The translations under genes and the position numbers were made by a program. Below the pieces are notes generated by a model, which was given only the letters and a program-made list of their open reading frames with translations, searched no databases and was not told the origin of the DNA. Of a stretch of 64,000 nt of DNA, positions 1-8,616 are shown piece after piece. Position 1 is the stretch's first letter. Every line of letters starts with the position of its first letter. Origin of the DNA: Bacteroidota bacterium (GTDB lineage Bacteria > Chlamydiota > Chlamydiia > Chlamydiales > FEN-1388); NCBI GenBank assembly GCA_013285825.1, contig JABDGV010000001.1, positions 293,242-357,241 of the forward strand, read 5' to 3'.

Positions 1-36
1 TTAGAGTAATGGATCACAAATGTGAGGAGGTACTTT

Positions 37-591
37 ATGGCTCGTATTAAACCCGTAACTAACCCGCAAGGGAAAACGTTAGAACTGCTCAATGGGGTAA
101 AGCAAACATTGGGGTCGACGCCCAATGTGTTCACCACTATGGGAAATTCTCCTGCTGTTCTCGATGCTTTTCTCAAATTCTCTCAAAGCCTTAATGCAAC
201 ATCCATTTCAGGTAAACTTCGAGAGCAGATCGCTTTAGCAATCGCAGGACAAAATTCGTGCCAATACTGCGCCTCTGCACATACGCTGCTTGGGAAAAAG
301 GCCGGAGTTCCAGAGTTAGAACTTACTCTCAATCTCGAGGGCTCTTCCAAAGATCCTAAAACAAATGCAGCGATAAAATTTGCAAAAGCAGTATCAGCAA
401 AACGGGGAAAGGTCAGTAATGAAGAACTTAAAGAGATTCGAAATGCTGGCTATTCTGACGGAGAGATCGCCGAAATTGTCGCAACCGTCGTACTTAACAT
501 CTTCACCAACTACTTCAACCTGGTTGCCGAGACGGATGTAGATTTTCCGGTTATACAGCTGCCAAATAATGCAAACTTGGCAAAAGTATAA
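37..591 (+). CDS. Carboxymuconolactone decarboxylase / AhpD-like alkylhydroperoxidase family protein
   Basis: A 184-residue protein of the AhpD/CMD fold, a family whose members act as thiol peroxidase partners or lactone decarboxylases. The redox motif is visible as Glu63, then Cys75-x-x-Cys78 with His82 (SCQYCASAHT), the arrangement used by AhpD-type peroxidases for proton relay and disulfide exchange. The start is the ATG at 37, because a GAGGAGG Shine-Dalgarno lies at 24-30; the upstream in-frame GTG would place that site inside the gene. A strong bidirectional terminator follows, so it appears to be a single-gene unit or the end of an operon entering from the left. The substrate cannot be deduced; the CxxC favours a peroxide or disulfide role over lactone decarboxylation. 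Confidence 0.85.
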   Translation: MARIKPVTNPQGKTLELLNGVKQTLGSTPNVFTTMGNSPAVLDAFLKFSQSLNATSISGKLREQIALAIAGQNSCQYCASAHTLLGKKAGVPELELTLNLEGSSKDPKTNAAIKFAKAVSAKRGKVSNEELKEIRNAGYSDGEIAEIVATVVLNIFTNYFNLVAETDVDFPVIQLPNNANLAKV

Positions 592-624
592 AGTTTAAGA
601 GGCTCAACGCCCCTTCTAAAAAGT

Positions 625-654
625 CCAGGAACAGTAGGGTTCCTGGCTTTTTTT
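625..654. terminator. Bidirectional intrinsic terminator
   Basis: A perfect 8-bp stem (625-632 with 639-646) with a 6-nt loop is followed on the plus strand by a run of eight T and on the minus strand by a shorter T run. It separates the convergent AhpD-like gene and aminotransferase gene. The T run overlaps the aminotransferase stop codon by two bases. Confidence 0.85.
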
Positions 655-1819
655 ATATACTTAAAGCCTTCCTCACCCTTTTCCCAATCCCAATAAGCCG
701 CTCTTCCGGTTCGTTTGAAAAAACAAAACGCACATATTTGGCCGCACTGTTTCCCCATCCAACCATGGGCGTTGTTGCAATTTTTGCATTGGCAAATAGC
801 TTCTCAGATGCATCTGGCGATGAGAGCCCAAGCTTCTCGACATCAAGCATGAGCGACCAGCCGCCATGGGGCGGGATAACGGGAAGACCTTCAAGCTCTT
901 GAAGCAATCGATTACGCCTCTTCTCCCAAACAGACACAGCTGTCGGGAGTCCATCGTCCGATGTGCTCAGCGCTGCAGCAACGCCTGCCATGCTGATGCC
1001 CGTTTGACAGACAACGTTCGATATGCTCACAAGCCCAATATCATTCATAATAGTGACTGGACCTACGACCCAACCTACTCGCCATCCAATCATGCGCAGC
1101 TCTTTGGAAGCGGCGCCGACCGTGATCGTACGCTCCTTCATACCTGGAAAAGAGGCTGGATGAACGACCTGCCTTTGGTCATACAAAATCCGCTCCATAG
1201 CAGCGTCATAGAGCAGCCAAGCATCTGTCTGGCTGGCAACTTTTGTAACCGCCTCCCACTCCTCATGAGTCAATATATGGCCTGTAGGCATGCCAGGGCT
1301 GATTACAATCACGCGTGTCTTGGGAGAGGCCGCTCGCTCGAGCGCTTTGATATCCAAACGCCATCCATCTGATGAGGGTATGAGCGGCACAAATACAACA
1401 ATCCCGCCGGCAAGACGTATACGATTGATGATTCCAGCATAGGTGGGATCGGTAACAATCACCTCATCGCCAGGCTCTACAGTTGCAAGAAGGCAGTTTA
1501 ATATACCCGACATACCGCCTGCGGTGATGATGCACTGGCTCTTCCAATCATATTGTATATTGGCAACACGAGAAACTCTCTCTGTAGCAGCTTTTCGTAA
1601 AGCATCTTGGCCAAGGAAGGGCAAGTAGCTGTTGTTGTCATCCTTATCAATTGCAGCCCGTGTCACATCAATTGCAATTGCTGGCGGTGGAATATCGGTA
1701 TCGAGATTTTCTAAGCGCAACATTTGAGGATCGTGCGCAGCATCGGCCTTATTTCCCATCCGGTCAACACCAATACCTGGGATGTGAAGAAGTCTTGCCA
1801 CTCTCTTTGTTCGAGGCAT
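653..1819 (-). CDS. Class I/II PLP-dependent aminotransferase
   Basis: A 388-residue fold-type I aminotransferase, close in style to aspartate or aromatic aminotransferases. Visible motifs are the cofactor-phosphate region around GGMSG (101-105), YDAAMERILYD with Asp205 for the pyridine nitrogen, the PLP lysine Lys239 in AASKELRMIGWR, and a C-terminal FVFSNEPEER that should supply the substrate carboxylate arginine. The usual NPxNPTG box reads SPGMPTG, a substitution that may affect substrate choice. The start is the ATG at 1819, preceded by GGAG six bases upstream; an in-frame TTG at 1831 would swallow that site. A YheO-type regulator is transcribed divergently and is the obvious candidate regulator. 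The amino acid substrate is unknown. Confidence 0.88.
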   Translation of the reverse strand: MPRTKRVARLLHIPGIGVDRMGNKADAAHDPQMLRLENLDTDIPPPAIAIDVTRAAIDKDDNNSYLPFLGQDALRKAATERVSRVANIQYDWKSQCIITAGGMSGILNCLLATVEPGDEVIVTDPTYAGIINRIRLAGGIVVFVPLIPSSDGWRLDIKALERAASPKTRVIVISPGMPTGHILTHEEWEAVTKVASQTDAWLLYDAAMERILYDQRQVVHPASFPGMKERTITVGAASKELRMIGWRVGWVVGPVTIMNDIGLVSISNVVCQTGISMAGVAAALSTSDDGLPTAVSVWEKRRNRLLQELEGLPVIPPHGGWSLMLDVEKLGLSSPDASEKLFANAKIATTPMVGWGNSAAKYVRFVFSNEPEERLIGIGKRVRKALSI

Positions 1820-1852
1820 ATAGAGCTCCAAAATAATTTAAATATTCTATCC

Positions 1853-1882
1853 TTGCGCATTTATTTTGTCAATCTGTATATT
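1853..1882 (+). promoter_or_regulatory. Candidate sigma-70-type promoter of the YheO-like regulator
   Basis: TTGCGC (1853-1858) and TATATT (1877-1882) are separated by 18 bp and lie 29 bp before the regulator start codon. The stretch is AT-rich and sits between two divergent genes, so operator sites for autoregulation could also be here. The -35 box is imperfect; this is a reading by eye. Confidence 0.3.
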
Positions 1883-1910
1883 TTAGACACATCATCTAAT
1901 TTAGGAATAT

Positions 1911-2540
1911 ATGAAACAAACTGCGTTCACAGAAGCATGGAAGCAGTATGAACCTTTACTTGAAGCCATTGTCGAGCTTTTTCATCCTTTCGTAGAGGTA
2001 GCTGTCCATGATCTTGAAAAGGGAAAGCTTGCCGCCATCTACCATAATATCTCCCAAAGAAAGGTAGGCGATCCCTCTCCTCTCAACGAATTGAAGGTGC
2101 CGACAGGTTCTTTCCCAAACCATTTTGCACCGTACCTCAAGCAAAACTTCGATGGGCGTCCTTTAAAATGCACCTCAATAACGATTCGAAATAAAACCAG
2201 AAAACCTATCGGTCTGATCTGCATTAACGTTGATGTCAGCACGTTTCAAGAGGCAGAATTGCTGCTCAACTCCTTTTTACGAATTAAAAAAGAGGCTGAA
2301 AACCCAATTGAGATCTTTGGATCGGGATGTGAGGCGCAAGTAGATATCGTCATCCAACAGTACTTAGATAAAAAGCAGCTGTCGCTCAAACATTTGAAGA
2401 GAGATGAAAAGAGAGAATTAGTCCAAGAGCTCTATCGAAAAGGAATTTTCAATTTTAAAAACGCAGCTCCAGTCATTGCCAAGAAGCTGAAAACTTCTCG
2501 CGCTACCATTTACAACTACATTGGATTATTCACCAAATAA
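1911..2540 (+). CDS. YheO/DauR-type PAS-HTH transcriptional regulator
   Basis: A 209-residue protein with the YheO domain order: an N-terminal PAS-like sensor (about 12-115, containing FHPFVEVAVHDLEKGKLAAI and IRNKTRKPIGLICINVDV) and a C-terminal helix-turn-helix (about 175-207, ending AKKLKTSRATIYNYIGLF). In characterised relatives such as DauR the PAS-like domain senses a small metabolite, and targets include amino-acid catabolic genes. Here the gene diverges from an aminotransferase across a gap of 91 bp, which makes amino-acid-dependent control of that enzyme a reasonable inference. Its 3' end overlaps the convergent GNAT gene by 15 bp. The upstream AGGA near 1902 fits the ATG start. Confidence 0.87.
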   Translation: MKQTAFTEAWKQYEPLLEAIVELFHPFVEVAVHDLEKGKLAAIYHNISQRKVGDPSPLNELKVPTGSFPNHFAPYLKQNFDGRPLKCTSITIRNKTRKPIGLICINVDVSTFQEAELLLNSFLRIKKEAENPIEIFGSGCEAQVDIVIQQYLDKKQLSLKHLKRDEKRELVQELYRKGIFNFKNAAPVIAKKLKTSRATIYNYIGLFTK

Positions 2541-3383
2541 AAGCGCGTAATAGCCCACAAATTTAACATTTGAAAGCCCCTCATACACCTTTCGCGCCTT
2601 TGTGTTCCCCTCGTCGGTAAAGATAATGAGCGATCGGAGGTTGTGGATCAATTGTGCATCTTTCATAATTTGCTTCATGAGTACTTTTGCAAGCCCTCGG
2701 CCGCGAAATTCGGGAAGAGTAAAGACTCCACCTACCTGCCCAAGGTCTTGCGCCTTAGCGTTGAGATCACCGATGGTAACTAAAGTGTTGTTTTCAAACA
2801 CTCCCCACTGAATTTTTGCCTTAATTTTTGAAAAATACTCCTCTTCTTTTTGCGCCTCTGTCAAAGGGTCTGGAAAGCCCATCTCTTTAACGTAGTGATC
2901 TCTCAACTTTCGCCACTCTCCATACTCTTGAGGCAGAAGCTGCCGAGCGTTTTGTTGCTGTTCAAAAGAGTGTCCTTTCAGGTCTGCTTTATAGAGCACT
3001 TCTTTAGAAATTAAGGTCTCTTTTGTGATGACTTGTTTAGACTTAAGATATTCCCAAAGAGCACTACACGCCGTCCATTCGCCAATAACGCCGCTCAAAA
3101 CAATCGGCTCTTTTTGACAAGCAGTCAAAACAGTATCAAAAAGTTGAGGAGTCACCACCTCTGTTTGCATCAAGAGCGTGCTACGGCGAGTCAGACAGAA
3201 AACGGCTACTATTTTCCCATTGGAACGGATCAGCTTGAAATTGCCGGAATTGGGCGCATCAATAAGAGACGCTCCATGCTCAGACAAATTGCTCAATAAA
3301 AAAAGCGTGTACTCTTCATGGCGTAAGAGAAATTCGATTGCTTCCTGCTTGTTCGAGTCATTTATTGGTTCAAGAGTACTCAT
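2526..3383 (-). CDS. GNAT-family N-acetyltransferase
   Basis: A 285-residue protein whose C-terminal third is a GNAT fold. The acetyl-CoA pyrophosphate loop appears as LPEFRGRGLAKVLM at about 226-239, followed by IFTDEGNTKARKVYEGLSN and the closing strand VKFVGYYALLFGE, which match motifs A and B of the family. The N-terminal 130 residues are a second, degenerate GNAT-like or family-specific domain without clear motifs. The acyl acceptor is unknown. The gene is convergent with the YheO-like regulator, overlapping it by 15 bp, and its promoter must lie in the AT-rich gap at 3384-3522. Confidence 0.85.
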   Translation of the reverse strand: MSTLEPINDSNKQEAIEFLLRHEEYTLFLLSNLSEHGASLIDAPNSGNFKLIRSNGKIVAVFCLTRRSTLLMQTEVVTPQLFDTVLTACQKEPIVLSGVIGEWTACSALWEYLKSKQVITKETLISKEVLYKADLKGHSFEQQQNARQLLPQEYGEWRKLRDHYVKEMGFPDPLTEAQKEEEYFSKIKAKIQWGVFENNTLVTIGDLNAKAQDLGQVGGVFTLPEFRGRGLAKVLMKQIMKDAQLIHNLRSLIIFTDEGNTKARKVYEGLSNVKFVGYYALLFGE

Positions 3384-3452
3384 ACCTATCGTCTCGTGTA
3401 TGCAAAAGTTATAGCATGAAGAAAAGTGCTATGTACAGCAACCAGAATAACG

Positions 3453-3486
3453 AGTAAAAATTCAATTTTACTATTGAATTTTTACT
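3453..3486. repeat. AT-rich perfect inverted repeat in a divergent intergenic region
   Basis: Two 13-base arms (3453-3465 and 3474-3486, AGTAAAAATTCAA and its complement) surround an 8-base centre. It lies midway between the divergent GNAT gene and the 462-residue orphan gene, so an operator or promoter-associated hairpin is more likely than a terminator. No GC-rich stem or adjoining T run distinct from the arms is present. Confidence 0.6.
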
Positions 3487-3522
3487 ATTAATAAACTATA
3501 GTAATTTAAAAATAAGTAAAAA

Positions 3523-4911
3523 ATGTTACCTGAATCAGTTACTAGTAAAAATCTTCTTTATATTCAAAAATCAGCGCCTGAAATAGTAGAGCAAGAATCA
3601 AAATGCGCTCCATCGCATCTCGATTTGAAAATTGATTCTTTAACCTCACATATCCCAGGCACACCATCAAGCGTTGCTGGCGAATTAAAAGTACAGGGAG
3701 GCCCACTGCTCTCCTTTCTTCGCACAGAAACATTAGAAATGATCTCAAATAGACTAAAAAATCTAGATGTCACAAAACAATCCTATAATTCATTTGTGCA
3801 CTCTATTCAAGAAGGAAAGGTCCAGACACAAATTAACCAAGAGAGCTTTCCCTATATCCTCTTACAATCTTTCCTGAACAAAGAGATAAACCAGTTTCAA
3901 TTCGCAACCTCCCTCTATTTCAGATCAGCAATTTTGGAAGCACGGAAAAAAACCCTGCAAATCCTCCATCTCTTTGATGGCACATTAGAGACTCAGAAAA
4001 TAGCTAGATCTACTCTTAATCTCACAGATCAGCAATTTGCCGAATGGCTTGAGAAGATGAAAAGGGCCCCTTTAAGCGAACACTATTTTTTGGCTATTAC
4101 GAGAAGCCGGGATGATCATCTCTATGACCAGATAGTTGCTCAATCTTTAGGAGGAACGATCAGTCCAGAGGATCGACACAGCATACCCATTTCCACAATC
4201 TTAAGATTCTATCAAAACTTTAATACATTTGGCGTCATCAAAGGACTAAACAACAGCACCTATCAGCTAACGCCCTCCTTTAGCATGATGCAGGCCTATC
4301 TGGATGTTAAATATGGAAAGAATGCGCTGCAAATGCATCCCATTATTGGCGTTCCGAGCAATAAATCACTCATGCTCCAGCAGCTTAAAGACAAACGTGC
4401 AGTTTCTCTCCCCTTTCCAGAAATCGTCTTTCCTAATTCAGCAGACACCTTCTCAGCAACGAGAAGCCAATTTATCAAACACGACTTCTTCCATCTAGAA
4501 GTTTCAAGCGCGATACCCAAACCTCTACGGGATGCCTATTTAGAGCTCGCTGAATTTGTGCACAAAGGCGATATCACAAATCCTATTCACAGCTATCTCT
4601 TCTCATTGCTTGTAGACTTTGACTTCTCCTATTTTCTGTTAGAAGATCAAAAGACGCTTACCGACCTATCTTTTCATTTCTGGCTAATGCTTGAGTTTAT
4701 ATTTGACACCATTCTCAAAAATAAACAAAATGATCCTCAAATACATCCTGGAATTGGAATTGCAAAAGAAATCGCAAAGCACCTATCTCAGAATAAAGAG
4801 CGCTGGGCAGAGCAATATGGCATCACATTCGAAGAATTCAACAAACGATGTGATCGATACGAGAATCAACGTATCAATCACATCTTCTTAGATATGAAAA
4901 AAGTCATTTAA
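3523..4911 (+). CDS. Hypothetical protein with an HDxxH motif, candidate effector
   Basis: A 462-residue protein that I do not recognise. It has no signal peptide and no convincing membrane segment. The N-terminal 60 residues are polar and look disordered, as is common for type III substrates. The middle is alpha-helical. Residues around 325-332 read FIKHDFFH, an HDxxH signature that in unrelated families binds metal, but no second ligand set is obvious. It is single-copy in the window, preceded by an AT-rich region with an inverted repeat, and ends convergently with the Msr fusion gene (8-bp overlap). The ATG at 3523 has no strong Shine-Dalgarno. The gene is real by length; function is open. 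Confidence 0.7.
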   Translation: MLPESVTSKNLLYIQKSAPEIVEQESKCAPSHLDLKIDSLTSHIPGTPSSVAGELKVQGGPLLSFLRTETLEMISNRLKNLDVTKQSYNSFVHSIQEGKVQTQINQESFPYILLQSFLNKEINQFQFATSLYFRSAILEARKKTLQILHLFDGTLETQKIARSTLNLTDQQFAEWLEKMKRAPLSEHYFLAITRSRDDHLYDQIVAQSLGGTISPEDRHSIPISTILRFYQNFNTFGVIKGLNNSTYQLTPSFSMMQAYLDVKYGKNALQMHPIIGVPSNKSLMLQQLKDKRAVSLPFPEIVFPNSADTFSATRSQFIKHDFFHLEVSSAIPKPLRDAYLELAEFVHKGDITNPIHSYLFSLLVDFDFSYFLLEDQKTLTDLSFHFWLMLEFIFDTILKNKQNDPQIHPGIGIAKEIAKHLSQNKERWAEQYGITFEEFNKRCDRYENQRINHIFLDMKKVI

Positions 4912-5839
4912 ACCGATCCATGAAGACATGGCAGTAGGGAGTTTTTCCCGTTTTCTTGTAGTAATCCTGATGATACTCTTCAGCAGGGTAGAAAGGACTT
5001 GCTGGAATCAGCTTCGTCTGCACATCTAATCCCTTCTTCTTCAAGATATCTATAAGTTTTTGAGCCGTCTTTTTCTGTTCGATTGTGAAGTAAAAGATTG
5101 CCGAAGCATATTGGCTGCCCACATCTGGTCCCTGACGGTCTTTTTGCGTGGGGTCGTGAATATCGAAGAAATATCTGCATAGATCTTCATAACTTGTCTT
5201 CTTAGGGTCGAAAATGACCTCTGCCGCTTCATAGTGCCCAGTAGTGCCTGAGCAGACTTGTTTATACGTAGGGTTAACGGTATGGCCTCCGGTATACCCA
5301 ACAGTTACTTTGATAATTCCTGGAAACTCTTTAACGAGGTATTCAACCCCCCAAAAGCAGCCTCCGGCAAAAACTGCCTTCTCATACCCTTCAGGAGTAA
5401 AAGCAGGGAGGAAAACAAGCGCAATGGAGTTGATGCAAAAACGCACATTCTTATCTGTAAGATGCTCCCCGGTAAAAACATGCCCTAAATGGGCTCCGCA
5501 TCGTGAACAAAGGATCTCTGTCCTCTCGCCATCAGCATCGGGTTTTTCGATAACTGCACCAGGAATGACCTCATCAAAACTTGGCCAGCCGCAGCTGGAT
5601 GAGAATTTTTGAGAAGAGAGAAAGAGCGGTTGATCGCAGCGCTTACAAACATACACTCCTGGCTCAGTAGTATTTTCATACTTGCCGCTTCCGGGAGCTT
5701 CAGTCCCCTTATCAATGATTACTCTCTTCTCTTCAGGCGTTAAGGGATGATACTGATCCATAGTCTCTCCTGTGTAGGCAAGCCGTACGATGACTAAAAG
5801 CCCAACTAAAAATGCTAGAATAAGAGTAATGTTCTTCAT
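4904..5839 (-). CDS. msrBA: Membrane-anchored methionine sulfoxide reductase, MsrB-MsrA fusion
   Basis: A 311-residue bifunctional methionine sulfoxide reductase in the order MsrB then MsrA. Residues 1-23 form a hydrophobic signal or anchor (MKNITLILAFLVGLLVIVRL), placing the enzyme outside the cytoplasm. MsrB (about 30-145) has the structural zinc cysteines C65/C68 and C111/C114 and the catalytic Cys135 in RFCINS. MsrA (about 154-311) has the catalytic GCFWG with Cys161 and EEYHQDYY near the end. Together the domains reduce the R and S epimers of oxidised methionine. Likely role is repair of envelope proteins during host oxidative attack. No dedicated electron donor lies beside it. It overlaps the upstream convergent gene by 8 bp. 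Confidence 0.93.
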   Translation of the reverse strand: MKNITLILAFLVGLLVIVRLAYTGETMDQYHPLTPEEKRVIIDKGTEAPGSGKYENTTEPGVYVCKRCDQPLFLSSQKFSSSCGWPSFDEVIPGAVIEKPDADGERTEILCSRCGAHLGHVFTGEHLTDKNVRFCINSIALVFLPAFTPEGYEKAVFAGGCFWGVEYLVKEFPGIIKVTVGYTGGHTVNPTYKQVCSGTTGHYEAAEVIFDPKKTSYEDLCRYFFDIHDPTQKDRQGPDVGSQYASAIFYFTIEQKKTAQKLIDILKKKGLDVQTKLIPASPFYPAEEYHQDYYKKTGKTPYCHVFMDRFK

Positions 5840-5923
5840 AAGGTCACGTTCTTCATTAACTTTACTGTTACCAAATAGACCAGATTCGTTACCATAGTAA
5901 TCACCAATATAGTTTAAGGACCC

Positions 5924-7450
5924 ATGGAAGAAATACTACTCAATATCGAGCCAAAGCAGGTCAGAGCTGCACGGCTCAAAAATGGACAGCTCTACGATTT
6001 AATTGTTGAGCGAAAGCGCGACCGCCAGATGACGGGCAATATCTATAAAGGCCGCGTCACCAATATTTTACATAATATCCAATCTGCCTTCATCGACATC
6101 AAAGAGGGCGAAAATGGATTTATCCACATCAGCGATATCCTCGAGAACTCGAAAAAGTTCGAAGAGATGTTCGACATGGACTTTGAAGCAAAATCGAAGG
6201 CGGACGAAAATAAAGATGTACGCATCGATCAGGTTTTAAAGCCCGACCAGCTAGTCATCGTACAGGTCGTTAAGGAAGCCATCGGCACGAAAGGTGCACG
6301 CCTCACCTCAAAAATTTCCATTCCAGGCCGCTACCTGGTGCTTCTTCCCAATTCCCCACACCGAGGGGTTTCCCGCAAGATCGAAGATCGATCAGCTCGA
6401 GACCGCTTAAAACGCATCATCCGCGCATTCGAGATGCCGCAAGATATGGGCCTCATCTGCCGGACAGCAAGCCAACAGGCAAGCCAAGAGATGCTTATTG
6501 CTGAAGCGCATGAGCTTTTAACCTCCTGGAGCGATATTGTAGAGAACTTCAAGAAGCTGCATGGCCCAGGACTTCTTTTTGAAGAGTCCGATATCATCAA
6601 ACGAAGCCTTATGACAGCTGTTGATAAAAAATTTGACCGCCTCCTCGTTGATGACTACCCAACTTTTCAGCATTGTAAGCGCCTCCATGCGCCTTATGCC
6701 GCAGAACATCCCTTACGTATTGAGTTCTTCAGAGATAAGATACCGATGTTTGAACGCTTCGGAGTCGAGCGCGAAATCGACAAGAGCTTGAAGCGCAAAA
6801 TGTGGCTTGCCTCTGGCGGCTACCTCTTCTTCGATCAAACAGAAGCTATGCACACCATCGACGTTAACTCAGGAAGAAGCAGTAACTTCGACTCACAAAA
6901 CGTCGAAGAGAGCCTTGTTCGAATTAACCTCGAAGCGGCAGAAGAACTTGCACGCCAGCTCCGCATCCGCAATATGGGCGGTTTGATCGTGATCGACTTT
7001 ATCGATATGCGGTCGAAGAAAAACCAGCGCCGGGTCCTTGACCACCTGAGAGAATGCATGCGCGAAGATTCAGCCAAATGCTCCATTATTGGCATGAGTG
7101 AACTGGGCCTCGTCGAGATGACTCGCCAAAGAAACCGCGAATCCCTCGCCCAAACCATTTTCACCCATTGCCCCTATTGCACAGGACTTGGCAAAATTAA
7201 ATCGCATGAGAGCGTTGCAATTGAATTAGAAAGAAATTTAAAGAAGATAATTCAATGTCATCAGCAATTTGCAATTAAAGTTGCTTTACACCCAGAATTA
7301 ATGAAACATCTTGAGGTAGAAGATCGCAAGTTCCTCCACGAGATTGCAGAATCTCTCAATGCACGCATTGACTGGGAACCAAGCGACACTCTCCACCTCA
7401 ATGATTTTCACTTTTACTCGATGATTACAGGCAAACCGCTTGAGGTGTAA
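5924..7450 (+). CDS. rng: Ribonuclease G (RNase E/G family)
   Basis: A 508-residue endoribonuclease that matures rRNA and decays mRNA. An N-terminal S1 domain (about 36-120, GNIYKGRVTNILHNIQSAFIDI) precedes the RNase H-like and DNase I-like catalytic core. The magnesium-binding acidic residues appear in HTIDVNSG and IVIDFIDMRSKK, and the zinc-link cysteines in CPYCTGLGKI near 420. Its length equals that of RNase G and it lacks the long scaffold tail of RNase E. AAGGA precedes the ATG. It is followed by plsB; the same pair (cafA, plsB) is adjacent in Chlamydia, from memory as CT808/CT807. A structured 84-nt element lies in the gap between the two genes. Confidence 0.95.
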   Translation: MEEILLNIEPKQVRAARLKNGQLYDLIVERKRDRQMTGNIYKGRVTNILHNIQSAFIDIKEGENGFIHISDILENSKKFEEMFDMDFEAKSKADENKDVRIDQVLKPDQLVIVQVVKEAIGTKGARLTSKISIPGRYLVLLPNSPHRGVSRKIEDRSARDRLKRIIRAFEMPQDMGLICRTASQQASQEMLIAEAHELLTSWSDIVENFKKLHGPGLLFEESDIIKRSLMTAVDKKFDRLLVDDYPTFQHCKRLHAPYAAEHPLRIEFFRDKIPMFERFGVEREIDKSLKRKMWLASGGYLFFDQTEAMHTIDVNSGRSSNFDSQNVEESLVRINLEAAEELARQLRIRNMGGLIVIDFIDMRSKKNQRRVLDHLRECMREDSAKCSIIGMSELGLVEMTRQRNRESLAQTIFTHCPYCTGLGKIKSHESVAIELERNLKKIIQCHQQFAIKVALHPELMKHLEVEDRKFLHEIAESLNARIDWEPSDTLHLNDFHFYSMITGKPLEV

Positions 7451-7498
7451 TGGTTGACAACTGGAGTTTGGACAAAATTTGGCTTTTATTGCGAAGTG

Positions 7499-7582
7499 CC
7501 TCCCAGCTAGATTTAAGGCTTGGAGGCGAACCCAATAGCCAGTGCTATTGGTGAGCAGAAAGCCTTAAAGATAGCTGAGGAG
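7499..7582 (+). ncRNA. Structured leader element upstream of plsB
   Basis: Within the 146-bp rng-plsB gap, a perfect 10-bp stem (7512-7521 with 7560-7569), extended outward by further imperfect pairing to 7499/7582, encloses GAGGCGAA (7523-7530), a perfect 8-bp hairpin (7532-7539 with 7544-7551) and GAGC (7553-7556). It ends just before the plsB ribosome-binding site AAGGAG (7585-7590). A related element with different stem bases lies at 41909-41963. It could be a processing site, a translational regulator or a dispersed element; it lacks a terminal T run. Confidence 0.5.
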
Positions 7583-7596
7583 TCAAGGAGCAAGAA

Positions 7597-8610
7597 ATGT
7601 CAAATTCTTCCCAAAGTCCAGTTGATAAGAAGCTCAGTTGGAAACAGACGCTCGACTCTTCTCAGCTTCCTCCTGAAACAGTAGGATTTGTGAATGAATT
7701 CTGCTCAAGTTTTGCAGGCGGTGCCGAAGAGGGCATGAACTCCCTTCTTTCAACCTATATTCGCTTAGTTGACACTGAATGCAGTAATCCGAAGCAGTTT
7801 CCCTGCTACCACCAGGCCGAGCGCGCTCCTTTTGATTTCTATCAACTCGGTATTGACCTTGTTCGTCCGATCGTTGACTGGAACCATTCACATGTTTTGG
7901 GCTTAGAGCAGCTCAAATCCATAGATAGACTCACTCAGGCTGGTGAAAACGTCATTTTACTTGCTAACCACCAGTGTGAAATCGATCCTCAAATCATTAG
8001 CCTTCTCATCGAAAAAACAGCTCCAAAAATTGCTGAAAACATGATTTTTGTAGCAGGCCACAGAGTTATCACTGACCCTCTCTGCATGCCCCTTTCACGC
8101 GGAAGAAACCTCCTCTGCATCTTTTCTAAACGCTACATCGAACACTCTCCTGAAGTGCGTGCAGAAAGGCAGCAGCACAACAGTAAAACGATCGCGGAGC
8201 TTGAAGCTCTTTTGAATAAAGGCGGAGCGTGCGTCTTCGTTGCTCCCAGCGGCGGGCGGGATCGCAAGGATGCTGAGGGCGCAATTGAGATTGCCCCCTT
8301 CGACTCATCGAGTGCAGAACTTTTTATGCTCTTAGCGCAAAAGGCCGCTAAAAAGACGCATATTGTTCCATTAAGCCTCTACACCTACTATCTGCTTCCA
8401 CCTCCAGAGGGAATTCAAGTAGCGCTTGGAGAATCTCGAAAAGCGCGATTTGCACCCGCCGGACTCTATTTTGGCGACACTATCAACCCCTCAACGCTCA
8501 GCTCCAATGAAGACAGACGAGAGGCGCGCAAAGAGCGCACCAACCAGATCTATCAAATTGTTGTTGCCAACTATAAAAAAATAGTTGAATTATGTGGGGA
8601 GCCAGAGTAG
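7597..8610 (+). CDS. plsB: Glycerol-3-phosphate 1-O-acyltransferase, plastid/chlamydial type
   Basis: A 337-residue soluble-type GPAT that makes lysophosphatidate, the first step of phospholipid synthesis. The family block LLANHQCEIDPQ (about 127-138) is the catalytic NHxxxxD motif in the form typical of chloroplast and chlamydial enzymes. Downstream SRGRNLLC, FVAPSGGRDRK and TYYLLPP are the remaining substrate-binding blocks. It is far shorter than the roughly 800-residue proteobacterial PlsB. AAGGAG eight bases before the ATG fixes the start. It lies after rng with the structured leader between, and a small coiled-coil gene begins 6 bp after its stop, suggesting cotranscription. Confidence 0.92.
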   Translation: MSNSSQSPVDKKLSWKQTLDSSQLPPETVGFVNEFCSSFAGGAEEGMNSLLSTYIRLVDTECSNPKQFPCYHQAERAPFDFYQLGIDLVRPIVDWNHSHVLGLEQLKSIDRLTQAGENVILLANHQCEIDPQIISLLIEKTAPKIAENMIFVAGHRVITDPLCMPLSRGRNLLCIFSKRYIEHSPEVRAERQQHNSKTIAELEALLNKGGACVFVAPSGGRDRKDAEGAIEIAPFDSSSAELFMLLAQKAAKKTHIVPLSLYTYYLLPPPEGIQVALGESRKARFAPAGLYFGDTINPSTLSSNEDRREARKERTNQIYQIVVANYKKIVELCGEPE

Positions 8611-8616
8611 TCACTT

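Noticed and set aside
866..1372. A plus-strand open frame of 168 codons across the aminotransferase gene
   Set aside because: Antisense to conserved PLP-enzyme motifs; His/Cys-rich composition typical of a shadow frame.
4494..4560. A COQ4-type metal site from the HDFFH motif in the 462-residue orphan
   Set aside because: The required glutamate at the fixed distance after HDxxH is not present; only the bare motif is reported.
7499..7582. A tRNA gene or known riboswitch upstream of plsB
   Set aside because: No cloverleaf, T-loop sequence or CCA end, and no match that I can recall to a known riboswitch class; kept as an unnamed structured element.
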